64,000 nt of DNA from Sphingobacterium sp. GVS05A (GTDB taxonomy: Bacteria; Bacteroidota; Bacteroidia; Sphingobacteriales; Sphingobacteriaceae). The DNA lies in contig NZ_JAHXYR010000003.1 in NCBI RefSeq assembly GCF_019969845.1, positions 620,001 to 684,000 on the forward strand. The letters are read 5' to 3'. The notes under the pieces are model-generated. The model searched no databases and was not told the DNA's origin. It saw nothing but the letters and a program-made list of their open reading frames with translations. The position numbers and the translations under genes are program-made. Below are positions 45,335-54,202 of this stretch, one piece after another (within the stretch, counting starts at the first letter, position 1; each line of letters starts with the position of its first letter).

Positions 45335-47575
45335 ATGGAAAATCTACTGACCTATATCATACAAGTCAATCTGTTGTTGAGCATAATCTACATGGGGTAT
45401 GTAGGGCTATTGAAGGGTTTGACATTCTATTCATTAAATAGAGGCTATTTTTTAATAGGCGGATTATTTGCTTTTATTTACCCTTTTTTGGATTTAAAAT
45501 CATTGTTTGTACAGCGCGGGTTAGACATGGGGTTGGTCGGTGAGCAGATTTCATTTTATATTGAGGATCCGGAGGTTCAAGAAAAGCTTACATTGGCGGG
45601 ATTGGTGGAGATGGTGTTTATTTTGGGGGCAGTGTTGTTATTGTTGAAGTTCCTATTTCAGTTATTGAGCCTATTGAGGATTCATTTTCATTCCACTGCG
45701 GATCAATGGAAAACATATTTTTTTCGGAATGTGTTTATTCCTATTGTTCCATTTTCGTTTTTAAATAAGATTTATGTCAATAAAGGGCAGCATATGGATG
45801 CTGAACTGAAAGATATTTTTAAGCATGAGGATATTCATGTGAAAGGCCTTCACAGCTTGGATATTTTATTGTTTGAAATGATATTGGTGTGTTGTTGGTA
45901 CAATCCTTTCGTCTGGTTCATGCGCAGGGCCATTCGCCAAAATTTGGAGTTTCTGACTGATCAACAGGTGCTCAATAAAGGAATTGACAAACAGACGTAC
46001 CAGTATAGCCTGTTGAATGTGTCCAAAAAGGGCACTTCAATAGGGTTGAGCAATCAATTTAATTTTAAACTATTAAAACGTCGCATTATGATGATGAATA
46101 AGAAAAGGTCATCCAACATAGAACTGAGTAAATATGCCTTCCTTTTGCCAGTATTCTTACTGACGGGTGCAGCATTTACCGTAAGCAAAGCGGAGGGTAG
46201 CATAGAGGGAGTTGTTGAGAAGGCTAATGAAACTACGCTTCTTAAATTGGACGATCAACAGCGGGATTCCACTTTGTCAGTGAAGATGGTTGGCGAAGCG
46301 GGAAAGTTATTGAAAGAAGCTTTTGGATCGAATGAGATTAAGATTGATACCCTTCATAGCGTAAAAGCTAACCAAGCCAGCGATTTTAAAAAAATCAGCA
46401 GATCGGATATCGATTTTTCTAAAGATCTAAAGTACTTTATTGACAATAAGCTCGTTTCTAAAGCGGACTTTTTGGCTTATCCTGAAAGAAAACTATCAAA
46501 ATATTGGTTTTCTAATGATAATGCCCTAATTAAATATAAAACCAAACTAGCGATCGATATCTCTAGAGGCGCAATTTTAGCCAATTCAGTTGAGAAGCAA
46601 CAAAAACAAGATATCGCGCAGACAAAAATGCGGTATTTTGTCGATGGTGTTCTTCAAAATCCAGGCTTTAATGTAAATGATTTTGACCCAAACTCAATTG
46701 CGTCAATGACGGTGTTGGAAGGGCCAGCTGCTGTGAATAAATATGGGGATGCTGGGAAAGATGGCGTGATTGAGCTGAAATTAAAGGAAGGGGCGAATAT
46801 TGGTAAAAAAGTGACTGAACTGAGAGGTAAGACGATTGGGATTAAGTTTAGAAATAATAAGCCAAGCGATGCGGTGTATTTTATTGATGGCAAAAAGGCA
46901 GATCAGGAGCTACTAAGCGATCTCAAATCGGACGATATAGAGAATATAACAGTGTTGAAGGGGGCCTCTGCGGTTGAAAAATATGGTCAGGAGGCTGAGT
47001 ATGGTGTTGTATTAATTACCACAAAAAGTTGGGCAAGGGAAAATCCGGATAAAATCAGCAAAGCTGCTAAGGGACTCAAATCTGAAAATAAAGTAGACGA
47101 GACTCTCCCGGTTCTTTATTACAAAAAAAATGATGATAGACAGGAGGCTAAAACCATAACTTTCGAAGGGAAATCCAAAACAGATGGGAGTCAAAGCAAA
47201 TCGACTACATTTGATGCAAAAGGAATGGCGGACGGGCTGAATTTTGCCCCTGTAGGAGGTAAAAATGGAATTCGAATTCGTGGATCATCGGGAACGCCAT
47301 TATTTGTTGTGGATGGTCAGATCCACTCGATAGATATAAATGATTTGAAAGCTTCGGATATTGCGTCTGTGGAGGTGCTTAAAAATCAAAGTGCAACAGC
47401 TTTGTATGGAGCAGCGGGAGGAAATGGTGTAATTATCATCACCACGAAGAAAGCGGCTCAATTAAAAGAAACAGATGATAAGGCCGAAAGTTTGGAAGGA
47501 AAGATTAATAGCGTAATCAAGACTGAGCTTGATGCCGAAAGAAAACGTGCTGAAGCTGCGAAGGGGAAGGGCTAA
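45335..47575 (+). CDS. BlaR1-like M56 metallopeptidase with plug-like modules
   Basis: A 746-residue membrane metallopeptidase. N-terminal helices (1-115) precede a gluzincin core with HEDIH (164-168, HExxH form intact) and a downstream Glu205 in EFLTDQ as third ligand. A further helix lies at about 267-285. BlaR1 would then carry a penicillin-binding sensor domain. Instead there are three modules resembling TonB-receptor plug segments: FVDGVLQN...EGPAAVNKYG (about 432-490), FIDGKKAD...KGASAVEKYG (about 513-570) and FVVDGQIH...KNQSATALYG (about 655-710). The C-terminus is charged and helical. It probably cleaves or inactivates BlaI on a periplasmic signal. No beta-lactamase gene is adjacent. 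Confidence 0.85.
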   Translation: MENLLTYIIQVNLLLSIIYMGYVGLLKGLTFYSLNRGYFLIGGLFAFIYPFLDLKSLFVQRGLDMGLVGEQISFYIEDPEVQEKLTLAGLVEMVFILGAVLLLLKFLFQLLSLLRIHFHSTADQWKTYFFRNVFIPIVPFSFLNKIYVNKGQHMDAELKDIFKHEDIHVKGLHSLDILLFEMILVCCWYNPFVWFMRRAIRQNLEFLTDQQVLNKGIDKQTYQYSLLNVSKKGTSIGLSNQFNFKLLKRRIMMMNKKRSSNIELSKYAFLLPVFLLTGAAFTVSKAEGSIEGVVEKANETTLLKLDDQQRDSTLSVKMVGEAGKLLKEAFGSNEIKIDTLHSVKANQASDFKKISRSDIDFSKDLKYFIDNKLVSKADFLAYPERKLSKYWFSNDNALIKYKTKLAIDISRGAILANSVEKQQKQDIAQTKMRYFVDGVLQNPGFNVNDFDPNSIASMTVLEGPAAVNKYGDAGKDGVIELKLKEGANIGKKVTELRGKTIGIKFRNNKPSDAVYFIDGKKADQELLSDLKSDDIENITVLKGASAVEKYGQEAEYGVVLITTKSWARENPDKISKAAKGLKSENKVDETLPVLYYKKNDDRQEAKTITFEGKSKTDGSQSKSTTFDAKGMADGLNFAPVGGKNGIRIRGSSGTPLFVVDGQIHSIDINDLKASDIASVEVLKNQSATALYGAAGGNGVIIITTKKAAQLKETDDKAESLEGKINSVIKTELDAERKRAEAAKGKG

Positions 47576-47598
47576 TAAGCGTAATATTTTGGTGTAAT

Positions 47599-47630
47599 AA
47601 AATAAAAGGGACCTTAGTCCCTTTTATTTT
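47599..47630. terminator. Bidirectional hairpin terminator
   Basis: A perfect 14-bp stem (47599-47612 with 47617-47630) with loop CTTA. The A/T outer arms give T-runs on both strands. It ends the BlaI/M56 operon on the plus strand and overlaps the last codons of the convergent pth gene. Confidence 0.85.
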
Positions 47631-48187
47631 GTATTCAGATTTGTCATGGTCAGCTCGATGCCGATATTGACAAAACTTTGGATCATTTTGACAGAATGAT
47701 CGATTAAAGCAGGTAGTTCAGCTTGTTCTTCTTTGTCAAAAGGGCCAAGGACATAGTCAACCTGTCTACCTTTGGGGTAATTATCTCCGATGCCAAAGCG
47801 TAGACGCGGGTATACCTGTCCACCACAAAGCTGTTCGATGGATTTAAGCCCATTGTGGCCAGCGCTGCTGCCTTTAGGCTTCATGCGTAGAGAACCAAAT
47901 GGAATCGCGAGGTCATCAACAATCACCAATACATTTTGAATAGGCACTTTACATTGCTGCATATAATAATTGACCGCTTTGCCACTGAGGTTCATGTAGG
48001 TTGTCGGTTTGATGACGGTTACATTGTGCCCTCTCTGTTTAAATTCACTGTAGTATGCCAATTTCAATAAAGAAAAGCTTGCACCGGCCTGTTTGACCAA
48101 TTCGTCTGCAACCATAAAGCCAATGTTATGTCGTGTGTCGGCGTATTCACTGCCGATATTGCCCAATCCAACGATAAGATAATTCAT
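47624..48187 (-). CDS. pth: Peptidyl-tRNA hydrolase
   Basis: A 187-residue cytoplasmic esterase that frees tRNA from stalled peptidyl-tRNA. The start MNYLIVGLGNIGSEYADTRH carries the catalytic His20, and IPFGSLRMKPKGSSAGHNG holds the conserved loop. An upstream extension to 48223 is not family-like, so 48187 is used. It follows rplY on the same strand, with a hairpin between them. Confidence 0.95.
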   Translation of the reverse strand: MNYLIVGLGNIGSEYADTRHNIGFMVADELVKQAGASFSLLKLAYYSEFKQRGHNVTVIKPTTYMNLSGKAVNYYMQQCKVPIQNVLVIVDDLAIPFGSLRMKPKGSSAGHNGLKSIEQLCGGQVYPRLRFGIGDNYPKGRQVDYVLGPFDKEEQAELPALIDHSVKMIQSFVNIGIELTMTNLNTK

Positions 48188-48216
48188 GTTGCAAAAATAA
48201 AAATTTAATAAACAAA

Positions 48217-48239
48217 AAAGCACCGAATTTCGGTGCTTT
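48217..48239 (-). terminator. Hairpin terminator of rplY
   Basis: AAAGCACCG (48217-48225) pairs with CGGTGCTTT (48231-48239). On the minus strand the stem is followed by TTTTGTTTAT. It ends rplY 27 nt after its stop and lies 30 nt before the pth start, so pth may need readthrough or its own promoter. Confidence 0.75.
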
Positions 48240-48265
48240 CTGTAGTATAGAAAATCTTGTTCAGA

Positions 48266-48862
48266 TTATTTTTTACCACCTTTAGCTGCTTTCGCTGCTT
48301 CTTGTTCAGCTTGACGCAATGCACGAGACATGATAACTGAAACGATTGTATCGTCAGAGTTGTTCAATACTTTTGCATTTTCCAATTGAACTTGAGCCAC
48401 ACGGTATGATTTACCAACTTCTAATGATTCCATTGGTACTTCAATTTCTTGTGGTAAGTTAGCAGGTACTGCTTTTACGCGTAAATTACGTAATTTTTGA
48501 ACTAATTTACCCCCCATTTTAACACCTGGAGATGTTCCTGTTAATTTGATAGGAATATTTAATGATACTTCTTTATCATCAAATAATTCTAAAAAGTCAA
48601 CGTGAGTAACTACATCAGTTAATGGGTGGAATTGTGCGTCTTGAACGATAGCTCTTTTTGTTTGACCGTCAACGTTTAATTCTACGATTACAACGTCAGC
48701 AGTGTAAAGAACTGGTTTCAAATCAGCTGCGGATACAGCAAGAGCAGTTTGTTCTTTACCTCCGTAAAGTACTGCTGGTACTAAACCTTGGTAACGTAAC
48801 TCTTTCGCATCTCTTTTCCCTACGTTCTGTCTTACAGAACCGCTAATAGCAATTGATTTCAT
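48266..48862 (-). CDS. rplY: 50S ribosomal protein L25 (CTC form)
   Basis: A 198-residue long-form L25/TL5/CTC protein. The N-terminal 5S-rRNA-binding domain (1-90) begins MKSIAISGSVRQNVGKRDAK and the C-terminal TL5 domain follows (about 91-180). The end is Ala/Lys-rich. The genes prs, rplY and pth are a conserved neighbourhood. A well-spaced promoter lies upstream. Confidence 0.95.
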   Translation of the reverse strand: MKSIAISGSVRQNVGKRDAKELRYQGLVPAVLYGGKEQTALAVSAADLKPVLYTADVVIVELNVDGQTKRAIVQDAQFHPLTDVVTHVDFLELFDDKEVSLNIPIKLTGTSPGVKMGGKLVQKLRNLRVKAVPANLPQEIEVPMESLEVGKSYRVAQVQLENAKVLNNSDDTIVSVIMSRALRQAEQEAAKAAKGGKK

Positions 48863-48890
48863 CTTTTAATTTTTTATAAATTTTGAGGTG

Positions 48891-48921
48891 CAAAGATAGT
48901 TTAATTTTTGGTATTATCAAA
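48891..48921 (-). promoter_or_regulatory. Promoter of rplY
   Basis: On the minus strand TTTG (48918-48921), 19 nt, TATCTTTG (48891-48898). Both elements and the spacing match the Bacteroidota consensus TTTG-N(17-23)-TAnnTTTG. The start codon is 28 nt downstream of the -7 element. Confidence 0.8.
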
Positions 48922-49078
48922 AAAATAGCTGCTGATATTGAGGGACTAAGATCCCTCATGCTATTTTGTAAGTTGCTGACTTGAAAGAAATCTGGGGATA
49001 ACGCGATGAACAGTTCTTATATTTATTTTGAGGAGGGATAGCTATTGTGCGGGACAAGAATAAAAAAACAAGCTGTCT
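48922..49078. other. Gap between rplY promoter and tandem repeat
   Basis: No gene is seen. A 7-bp hairpin TGAGGGA/TCCCTCA at 48939-48958 may end prs transcripts on the minus strand, but the T-tract is about 11 nt away, so it is weak as a terminator. Confidence 0.4.
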
Positions 49079-49291
49079 AGCCGTAGGCTTACCATACTAG
49101 AGTCTAAATACTCATATCTCAATACGCTATACTAAAAAAGACTCCAGTATTTCAGCCGTAGGCTTACTATACTAGAGTCTAAATACTCATATCTCAATAC
49201 GCTATACTAAAAAAGACTCCAGTATTTCAGCCGTAGGCTTACCATATCAGAGTCTAAATACTAATATCTCAATACGCTATACTAAAAAAGA
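49079..49291 (-). repeat. Tandem repeat, 75-bp unit, 2.8 copies
   Basis: Units start at 49079, 49154 and 49229 (period exactly 75). The first two are almost identical, and the third lacks the last part and ends at the prs stop codon. Each unit contains a near-perfect inverted repeat (ACTAGAGTCT with AGACTCCAGT) and, on the minus strand, 14-nt periodic GTATT motifs. On the minus strand the inner sequence GGAGTCTTTTTT resembles a terminator tail. No coding potential. A diverged single copy is at 40351-40400. Confidence 0.9.
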
Positions 49292-50248
49292 CTATTCAAC
49301 GTCAAATAAATCTGAGATAGATGTATGTTGGTTGACGCTAGTGATTGCTTTTGCGAACAAATCAGCTGTAGACAACACTTTTATTTTTGTTGATTGTTTT
49401 GCTTTTTCCGGATCCAATTGAATGGTGTCTGTCACGATCATTTCTGACAATACTGAATTTTCAATTGTTTCATAGGCTTTGCCTGATAACACCGCATGCG
49501 TACAAACCGCTCTTACAGATCTTGCACCATTCTCCATGATCAAAGCAGCTGCTTTCGAAAGTGTACCTGCAGTATCGCAGATATCGTCGATCAATACAAC
49601 ATCTTGACCCGTTACATCCCCAATGATAGACATCGACTCGATTTCATTTGCACGTTTACGACGTTTGTCACAGATGATAACTTCTGCATTGAAGAATTTA
49701 GCAAAAGTACGCGCTCTGTACGATCCACCCATATCAGGTGAAGCAATTGTCAAGTTTGGAAGTTTTAAGGATTTGATGTAAGGAACAAAAATAATGGAGC
49801 CATCTAGGTGATCAACAGGGATATCGAAAAATCCTTGGATCTGTGCAGCGTGTAAATCCATCGTCATGATACGGTGAATTCCGGCTGCAGTCAAAAGATT
49901 GGCAATCATTTTCGCGCCAATAGCAACTCTTGGTTTGTCTTTTCGATCTTGTCTTGCGAAACCGAAATAAGGGACAACTGCAGTGATGTAGTGCGCTGAG
50001 GCTCTCTTTGCAGCATCAGTCATCAACAATAATTCAAAAAGATTGTCGGTAGGTTGGTTGGTAGATTGGATGATAAATACATCGGCTCCACGAACAGATT
50101 CATTGTAGAATGGTTGAATCTCACCGTCGCTAAAACGCGATAATGTTTTGTCTCCTAGAGGTTTCCCGTAAGATTGTGCGATTTTTTCGGCTAGTTCTGT
50201 AGTGCCAGAACCTGCAAATAATTTAACCGTGTTGAATTGCAAAGGCAT
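49292..50248 (-). CDS. prs: Ribose-phosphate pyrophosphokinase
   Basis: A 318-residue cytoplasmic PRPP synthase for nucleotide, His and Trp synthesis. Visible are FAGSGTTELAEKIAQ, the flexible-loop motif YFGFARQDRKDKPR and the PRPP-binding VVLIDDICDTAGTLSKAA. Length fits class I enzymes. It is upstream of rplY and pth on the same strand, with the tandem repeat directly after its stop. Confidence 0.97.
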   Translation of the reverse strand: MPLQFNTVKLFAGSGTTELAEKIAQSYGKPLGDKTLSRFSDGEIQPFYNESVRGADVFIIQSTNQPTDNLFELLLMTDAAKRASAHYITAVVPYFGFARQDRKDKPRVAIGAKMIANLLTAAGIHRIMTMDLHAAQIQGFFDIPVDHLDGSIIFVPYIKSLKLPNLTIASPDMGGSYRARTFAKFFNAEVIICDKRRKRANEIESMSIIGDVTGQDVVLIDDICDTAGTLSKAAALIMENGARSVRAVCTHAVLSGKAYETIENSVLSEMIVTDTIQLDPEKAKQSTKIKVLSTADLFAKAITSVNQHTSISDLFDVE

Positions 50249-50337
50249 GGTTTTGTATATTTATGTTGGGTTATTGTATTGTCGTTTATTCAATATTTTT
50301 ATTCCCTAATATTTTTTAAAGTTAAACATTAAAAAAA

Positions 50338-50359
50338 ATGGATTGTTTGCACAATCCAT
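50338..50359 (-). terminator. Terminator of first tRNA-Gln unit
   Basis: ATGGATTGT (50338-50346) pairs with ACAATCCAT (50351-50359). On the minus strand it is followed by a run of eight T. It ends the tRNA-Gln transcript 20 nt after the tRNA. Confidence 0.85.
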
Positions 50360-50378
50360 ATACTCTTAACTTTAAAAG

Positions 50379-50449
50379 TTGTCCGACCTGGATTCGAACC
50401 AAGACAAACAGAACCAAAAACTGTTGTACTACCCTTATACTATCGGACA
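50379..50449 (-). tRNA. tRNA-Gln (TTG)
   Basis: On the minus strand a 71-nt cloverleaf is read: acceptor stem TGTCCGA/TCGGACA with discriminator A, T-arm GGTTCGAATCC, anticodon loop TTTTGGT with anticodon TTG. The last anticodon stem pair is T-T. CCA is not encoded. The sequence is identical to the copy at 50621-50691 as far as read. Confidence 0.92.
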
Positions 50450-50495
50450 ATGTCTTTCAGAAATCAACGTTTCCGTCTTTTTCTTTTTGACGACG

Positions 50496-50525
50496 CAAAG
50501 ATAGAGATTTGTTTTAAAAATCAAA
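50496..50525 (-). promoter_or_regulatory. Promoter of first tRNA-Gln
   Basis: On the minus strand TTTG (50522-50525), 18 nt, TATCTTTG (50496-50503), about 46 nt upstream of the mature tRNA 5' end. Full match to the Bacteroidota consensus. Confidence 0.75.
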
Positions 50526-50582
50526 ATTCAAATTTAAAAAAAATCTAAACCTTTTATAAAAAATAAGCCTTGCATATAACGC

Positions 50583-50612
50583 AGAAAAGGCTTGCGATTG
50601 CAAGCCTTTTCT
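50583..50612 (-). terminator. Terminator of second tRNA-Gln unit
   Basis: A perfect 13-bp stem (50583-50595 with 50600-50612), loop GATT, 9 nt after the second tRNA on the minus strand. The arm is GGCTTGC-rich with A/T ends. A poly-T run is short, so strength is moderate. Confidence 0.75.
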
Positions 50613-50620
50613 ATTGTTTG

Positions 50621-50691
50621 TTGTCCGACCTGGATTCGAACCAAGACAAACAGAACCAAAAACTGTTGTACTACCCTTATACTATCGGACA
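50621..50691 (-). tRNA. tRNA-Gln (TTG), second copy
   Basis: A second 71-nt tRNA-Gln with the same acceptor stem, T-arm and TTG anticodon as the copy at 50379-50449. It has its own promoter and terminator and different flanks, so it is a separate transcription unit. Confidence 0.92.
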
Positions 50692-50742
50692 AACAATTCA
50701 AAGTGTTCGTTATCGTGATGATGTCGTTCACATTTGATGATG

Positions 50743-50773
50743 CAAATATACGGACTATTCTTATTTCTGCAAA
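50743..50773 (-). promoter_or_regulatory. Promoter of second tRNA-Gln
   Basis: On the minus strand TTTG (50770-50773), 19 nt, TATATTTG (50743-50750), about 51 nt upstream of the tRNA 5' end. Full match to the consensus. The rest of the gap to 51049 shows no further feature. Confidence 0.75.
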
Positions 50774-51049
50774 TAAAAATGTACTGTAAAGTGCATTGGG
50801 CTTGATTTTCAAATAAATAATTTTTGTTTTGCCCTAAAATTTACTTCATGCTTGCGGCTTTTTTGTACAGCTATTGGTCTGATCATACTCATGGATACCT
50901 ATTGCCATGCTTTCTTTACAGCCAATATTGCATCGCATAATGAAATTTTTTCAATCAATATGTGTTAAAAAATCAGAATAAAGTTCATTTCTTATTAACT
51001 TATCCTTATTTTCGAGCCGTATTATAATACTTTTTACAGTTATCATTTT

Positions 51050-54000
51050 ATGAACTATACTAAAATCAACAATCTTTTAGGATGGATATGTGCGCTCATT
51101 GCAACAGTAGCATATGTCATGACTGCCGAACGATCGACGAGTTGGTGGGACTGCGGTGAGTTTATCGCCTCAGCCTTTAAACTTCAAATTGTGCACCAGC
51201 CAGGGGCACCTTTATTCTTAATGATTCAAAACATCTTCTCGAATCTTGCTGGAGGTGATGTAACACGGATCGCTTTTTGGATGAATGTGGGGTCTGCTGT
51301 ATGTAGTGGTCTGACTATTTTGTTTTTGTTCTGGACGATCACAGCGCTAGCAAAGAAGGTCGTTGCAAAAGGAGTCGGCGAGTCCTATACTTCAGCTGAC
51401 TTGATCAAAATATTCGGTTCAGGTGCTGTCGGTGCATTGGCTTATGCATTCACGGATACATTTTGGTTTTCCGCGGTTGAATCTGAGGTATATGCGATGT
51501 CTTCGCTTTGTACAGCTGTTGTATTTTGGGGGATATTAAAATGGGAAAACCATGCAGATGAGGCTGGTTCTGACCGTTGGTTGATCTTTATAGCCTATGT
51601 GATGGGACTATCAATTGGGGTTCACTTATTGAACTTACTTGTGATCCCTGCTATAGCTTTGGTAATTTATTTTAAACGCTCAAAAACAGTAACTTCTTCA
51701 GGGGCAACCAAAGCATTCTTGATCGGTGTGGTTGTGCTGGCCCTAATTTTATGGGGTATCATCCAATATACGGTTAAAGCTGCCGCATATTTTGACCTAT
51801 TCTTTGTAAATAGTCTAGGCATGGGTTTCGGATCCGGATTTAATCTGTTTTTTATATTGGTAATTGCTCTTTTTGTTTATGCTGTTTGGTACTCGATCAA
51901 AAAAGTAAAACCGATGTTGAACCTGATCTTGATCAGTACAGCATTTATTGTCTTCGGTTATAGTTCCTTTGCAATGATCATGGTACGTGCCAAAGCAAAT
52001 CCTACCTTAAATAATAGTGATCCGGATAATGCTTTTTCTTTCGTGAGTTATTTGGGCCGTGAACAATATGCGAGTGAACCGCTTTTAAACGGACCTACAT
52101 TTGATGCACAGGTAGTGGATGCTACACCGACTTATACCTATAGAAAAGACAAGGATAAATACACGAAAGTAGAGAACGGTATGGATTATAAATATGATAA
52201 GACGATGTTCTTCCCTCGTGTTTATAGTTCAAGAGACCAAGGTCATATTGATTATTATCGTGATTATCTAAAGATCCCAGAGGGTCAGTCTCCTACATTT
52301 GGGGATAACTTAAAGTTCTTCTTTAGCTATCAGATCGGACACATGTACGGTCGTTATTTTCTTTGGAACTTTGCCGGTCGTCAAAATGACCAACAAGGAC
52401 AGGGCTCCTTCACAGAGGGGAACTGGATCTCAGGGGCTAAACCTGTTGACCAGATGCATGTGGGTGGACAGAATGCTATTCCTGACTCATTGAAAACTGA
52501 TCCTTCAAATAATAAATACTATTTCTTGCCTTTGATCATTGGTTTGATCGGTGCATTCTGGCATTTTGGTAAAAGACAACGTGATGCCGGAATCGTGGGC
52601 TTATTATTCTTCTTTACCGGTCTAGCGATTGTATTGTACTTGAATCAAAGTCCACTTCAACCACGTGAACGTGATTATGCCTATGCAGGTTCATTCTACG
52701 CCTTTGCAATATGGATCGGTTTGGGAGTATTCGCTATTGCGGATTATTTAAGCAAAAAAGTTGATGGTAAGATGGCAGCAGGTATAGCCACAGGTGCTTG
52801 TTTATTAGGTGCTCCGGTGTTACTGGGTTTTCAAAACTGGGATGATCATGATCGTTCAGAGAAAACAACAGCACGTGATTTGGCGAAAAACTACTTGGCT
52901 TCATGTGCACCCAATGCGATCTTGTTTACCTATGGTGATAACGATACTTATCCGCTGTGGTACGTACAGGAAGTTGAAAATTATCGTCCAGATGTACGGG
53001 TGGTGAACTTGAGTCTTTTGAGTTCTGATTGGTATATGCGTCAGATGAAACAAAAGGTAAATCAGGCAGATGGCTTACCGATCAATATTGATAACGAAAA
53101 GTTCAAAAAAGGTGTTCGTGAGGTACTATATTATCAAGATATGAAAGTACCAGGCCATGTAGATCTTGATCTAGTGATGCAGATCTTGTTGTCTGATGAT
53201 CAGAAAAATAAATTAGAATTGCGTGGTGGTAAATTTGAGAACTTTTTGCCAACCAAAAACTTTAGCCTTCCCATAAACAAAGAGGCTGTGTTGCAAAATA
53301 ATGTGGTTCCAAAAGCATGGCAGGAATCTATTGTGGATACGATGAGCTGGACTTACAACAGAAATTATGTGTCCAGAGCGGAATTGTCAATCCTAAACGT
53401 TTTGTTGAACAATAACTGGAAACGTCCGATTTATTTTGCTGCGACTGTTCCAAATGACAACTATCTTGGATTGGATAAATATTTGGTACAAGAAGGTTTT
53501 GCCTTACGTTTGATGCCTATTGCAACTCCTGCAGGAGCAGAGGGAACCTTGGTGGATACACAATCTGCATTTAAAGATATTACTACGAAATATCAATGGG
53601 GTAACATGGCGAATGCCTCTTATTTAGACCCTGAATCCTATCGAATGATCACCATGATCACCAATACAGTGATGGGTGGAACGGCAACACAGTTAATGAT
53701 GGAAGGCCATAAAGATGAAGCGCGTAAAATAGCTGTTGAGACATATGAGAAAATGCCAAAACGTGTGTACTTGATGCGTGATATTTTGGGCTATATTCCA
53801 ATCATTAACGTCCTGTATGAAACCGGTGAAAATAAACGTGCAAATGAGATTGTCAATCGCAATCTGAAATTTATGACACAAAATATGCGTTGGTATCAGG
53901 ATATTGCACAAACGAAAGCGGAACTGGAATATTCAAATATCGGAACAGCACTGCGTGCTTTGGGTGCATATAAGAGCATTCTGGCATCGACTTCGGAGAA

Positions 54001-54064
54001 GCAGCTGCTACAACAAGTGACGGAGCTGGAGAAATCGTATAAACAACAATATGGTGTAGAATAA
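51050..54064 (+). CDS. DUF2723 membrane protein (O-mannosyltransferase-like)
   Basis: A 1004-residue integral membrane protein. The N-terminal half (1-~620) has many membrane helices and the DUF2723 landmark STSWWDCGEFIASAFKLQIV with HQPGAPLF (about residues 29-56), the part that resembles GT-C protein O-mannosyltransferases with acidic residues in the first loop. Further motifs are QPRERDYAYAGSF and TYGDNDTYPLWYVQE. The C-terminal part (about 650-1004) is periplasmic and helical, partly TPR-like. A role in glycosylation of exported proteins is likely by family, but donor and targets are unknown. A long terminator hairpin follows. Confidence 0.85.
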   Translation: MNYTKINNLLGWICALIATVAYVMTAERSTSWWDCGEFIASAFKLQIVHQPGAPLFLMIQNIFSNLAGGDVTRIAFWMNVGSAVCSGLTILFLFWTITALAKKVVAKGVGESYTSADLIKIFGSGAVGALAYAFTDTFWFSAVESEVYAMSSLCTAVVFWGILKWENHADEAGSDRWLIFIAYVMGLSIGVHLLNLLVIPAIALVIYFKRSKTVTSSGATKAFLIGVVVLALILWGIIQYTVKAAAYFDLFFVNSLGMGFGSGFNLFFILVIALFVYAVWYSIKKVKPMLNLILISTAFIVFGYSSFAMIMVRAKANPTLNNSDPDNAFSFVSYLGREQYASEPLLNGPTFDAQVVDATPTYTYRKDKDKYTKVENGMDYKYDKTMFFPRVYSSRDQGHIDYYRDYLKIPEGQSPTFGDNLKFFFSYQIGHMYGRYFLWNFAGRQNDQQGQGSFTEGNWISGAKPVDQMHVGGQNAIPDSLKTDPSNNKYYFLPLIIGLIGAFWHFGKRQRDAGIVGLLFFFTGLAIVLYLNQSPLQPRERDYAYAGSFYAFAIWIGLGVFAIADYLSKKVDGKMAAGIATGACLLGAPVLLGFQNWDDHDRSEKTTARDLAKNYLASCAPNAILFTYGDNDTYPLWYVQEVENYRPDVRVVNLSLLSSDWYMRQMKQKVNQADGLPINIDNEKFKKGVREVLYYQDMKVPGHVDLDLVMQILLSDDQKNKLELRGGKFENFLPTKNFSLPINKEAVLQNNVVPKAWQESIVDTMSWTYNRNYVSRAELSILNVLLNNNWKRPIYFAATVPNDNYLGLDKYLVQEGFALRLMPIATPAGAEGTLVDTQSAFKDITTKYQWGNMANASYLDPESYRMITMITNTVMGGTATQLMMEGHKDEARKIAVETYEKMPKRVYLMRDILGYIPIINVLYETGENKRANEIVNRNLKFMTQNMRWYQDIAQTKAELEYSNIGTALRALGAYKSILASTSEKQLLQQVTELEKSYKQQYGVE

Positions 54065-54088
54065 TCGTTCAAACCCTATTTATATAAG

Positions 54089-54158
54089 GAGCTGTCCTTT
54101 TTGTATGTTGCTCAAAATTTAATTTTGAAAAGCATATAAAAAGGACAGCTCTTTTTTT
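54089..54158 (+). terminator. Long hairpin terminator
   Basis: GAGCTGTCCTTTTT (54089-54102) pairs with AAAAAGGACAGCTC (54138-54151) and the inner part continues pairing through wobbles and two mismatches to the centre at 54120, giving a stem of about 30 bp. A T-tract (54152-54158) follows. It lies 24 nt after the DUF2723 gene. Confidence 0.88.
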
Positions 54159-54202
54159 GATTATTTTTTCTTAGCTTAACGGCATAAAACCAACCTGATA
54201 TT

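Noticed and set aside
45335..47575. BlaR1 beta-lactam sensor
   Set aside because: The peptidase core fits, but the C-terminal penicillin-binding domain is absent and no beta-lactamase or mecA gene is near.
49079..49291. Possible CRISPR array
   Set aside because: The whole 75-bp unit is repeated without unique spacers, there are only about three units and no cas genes.
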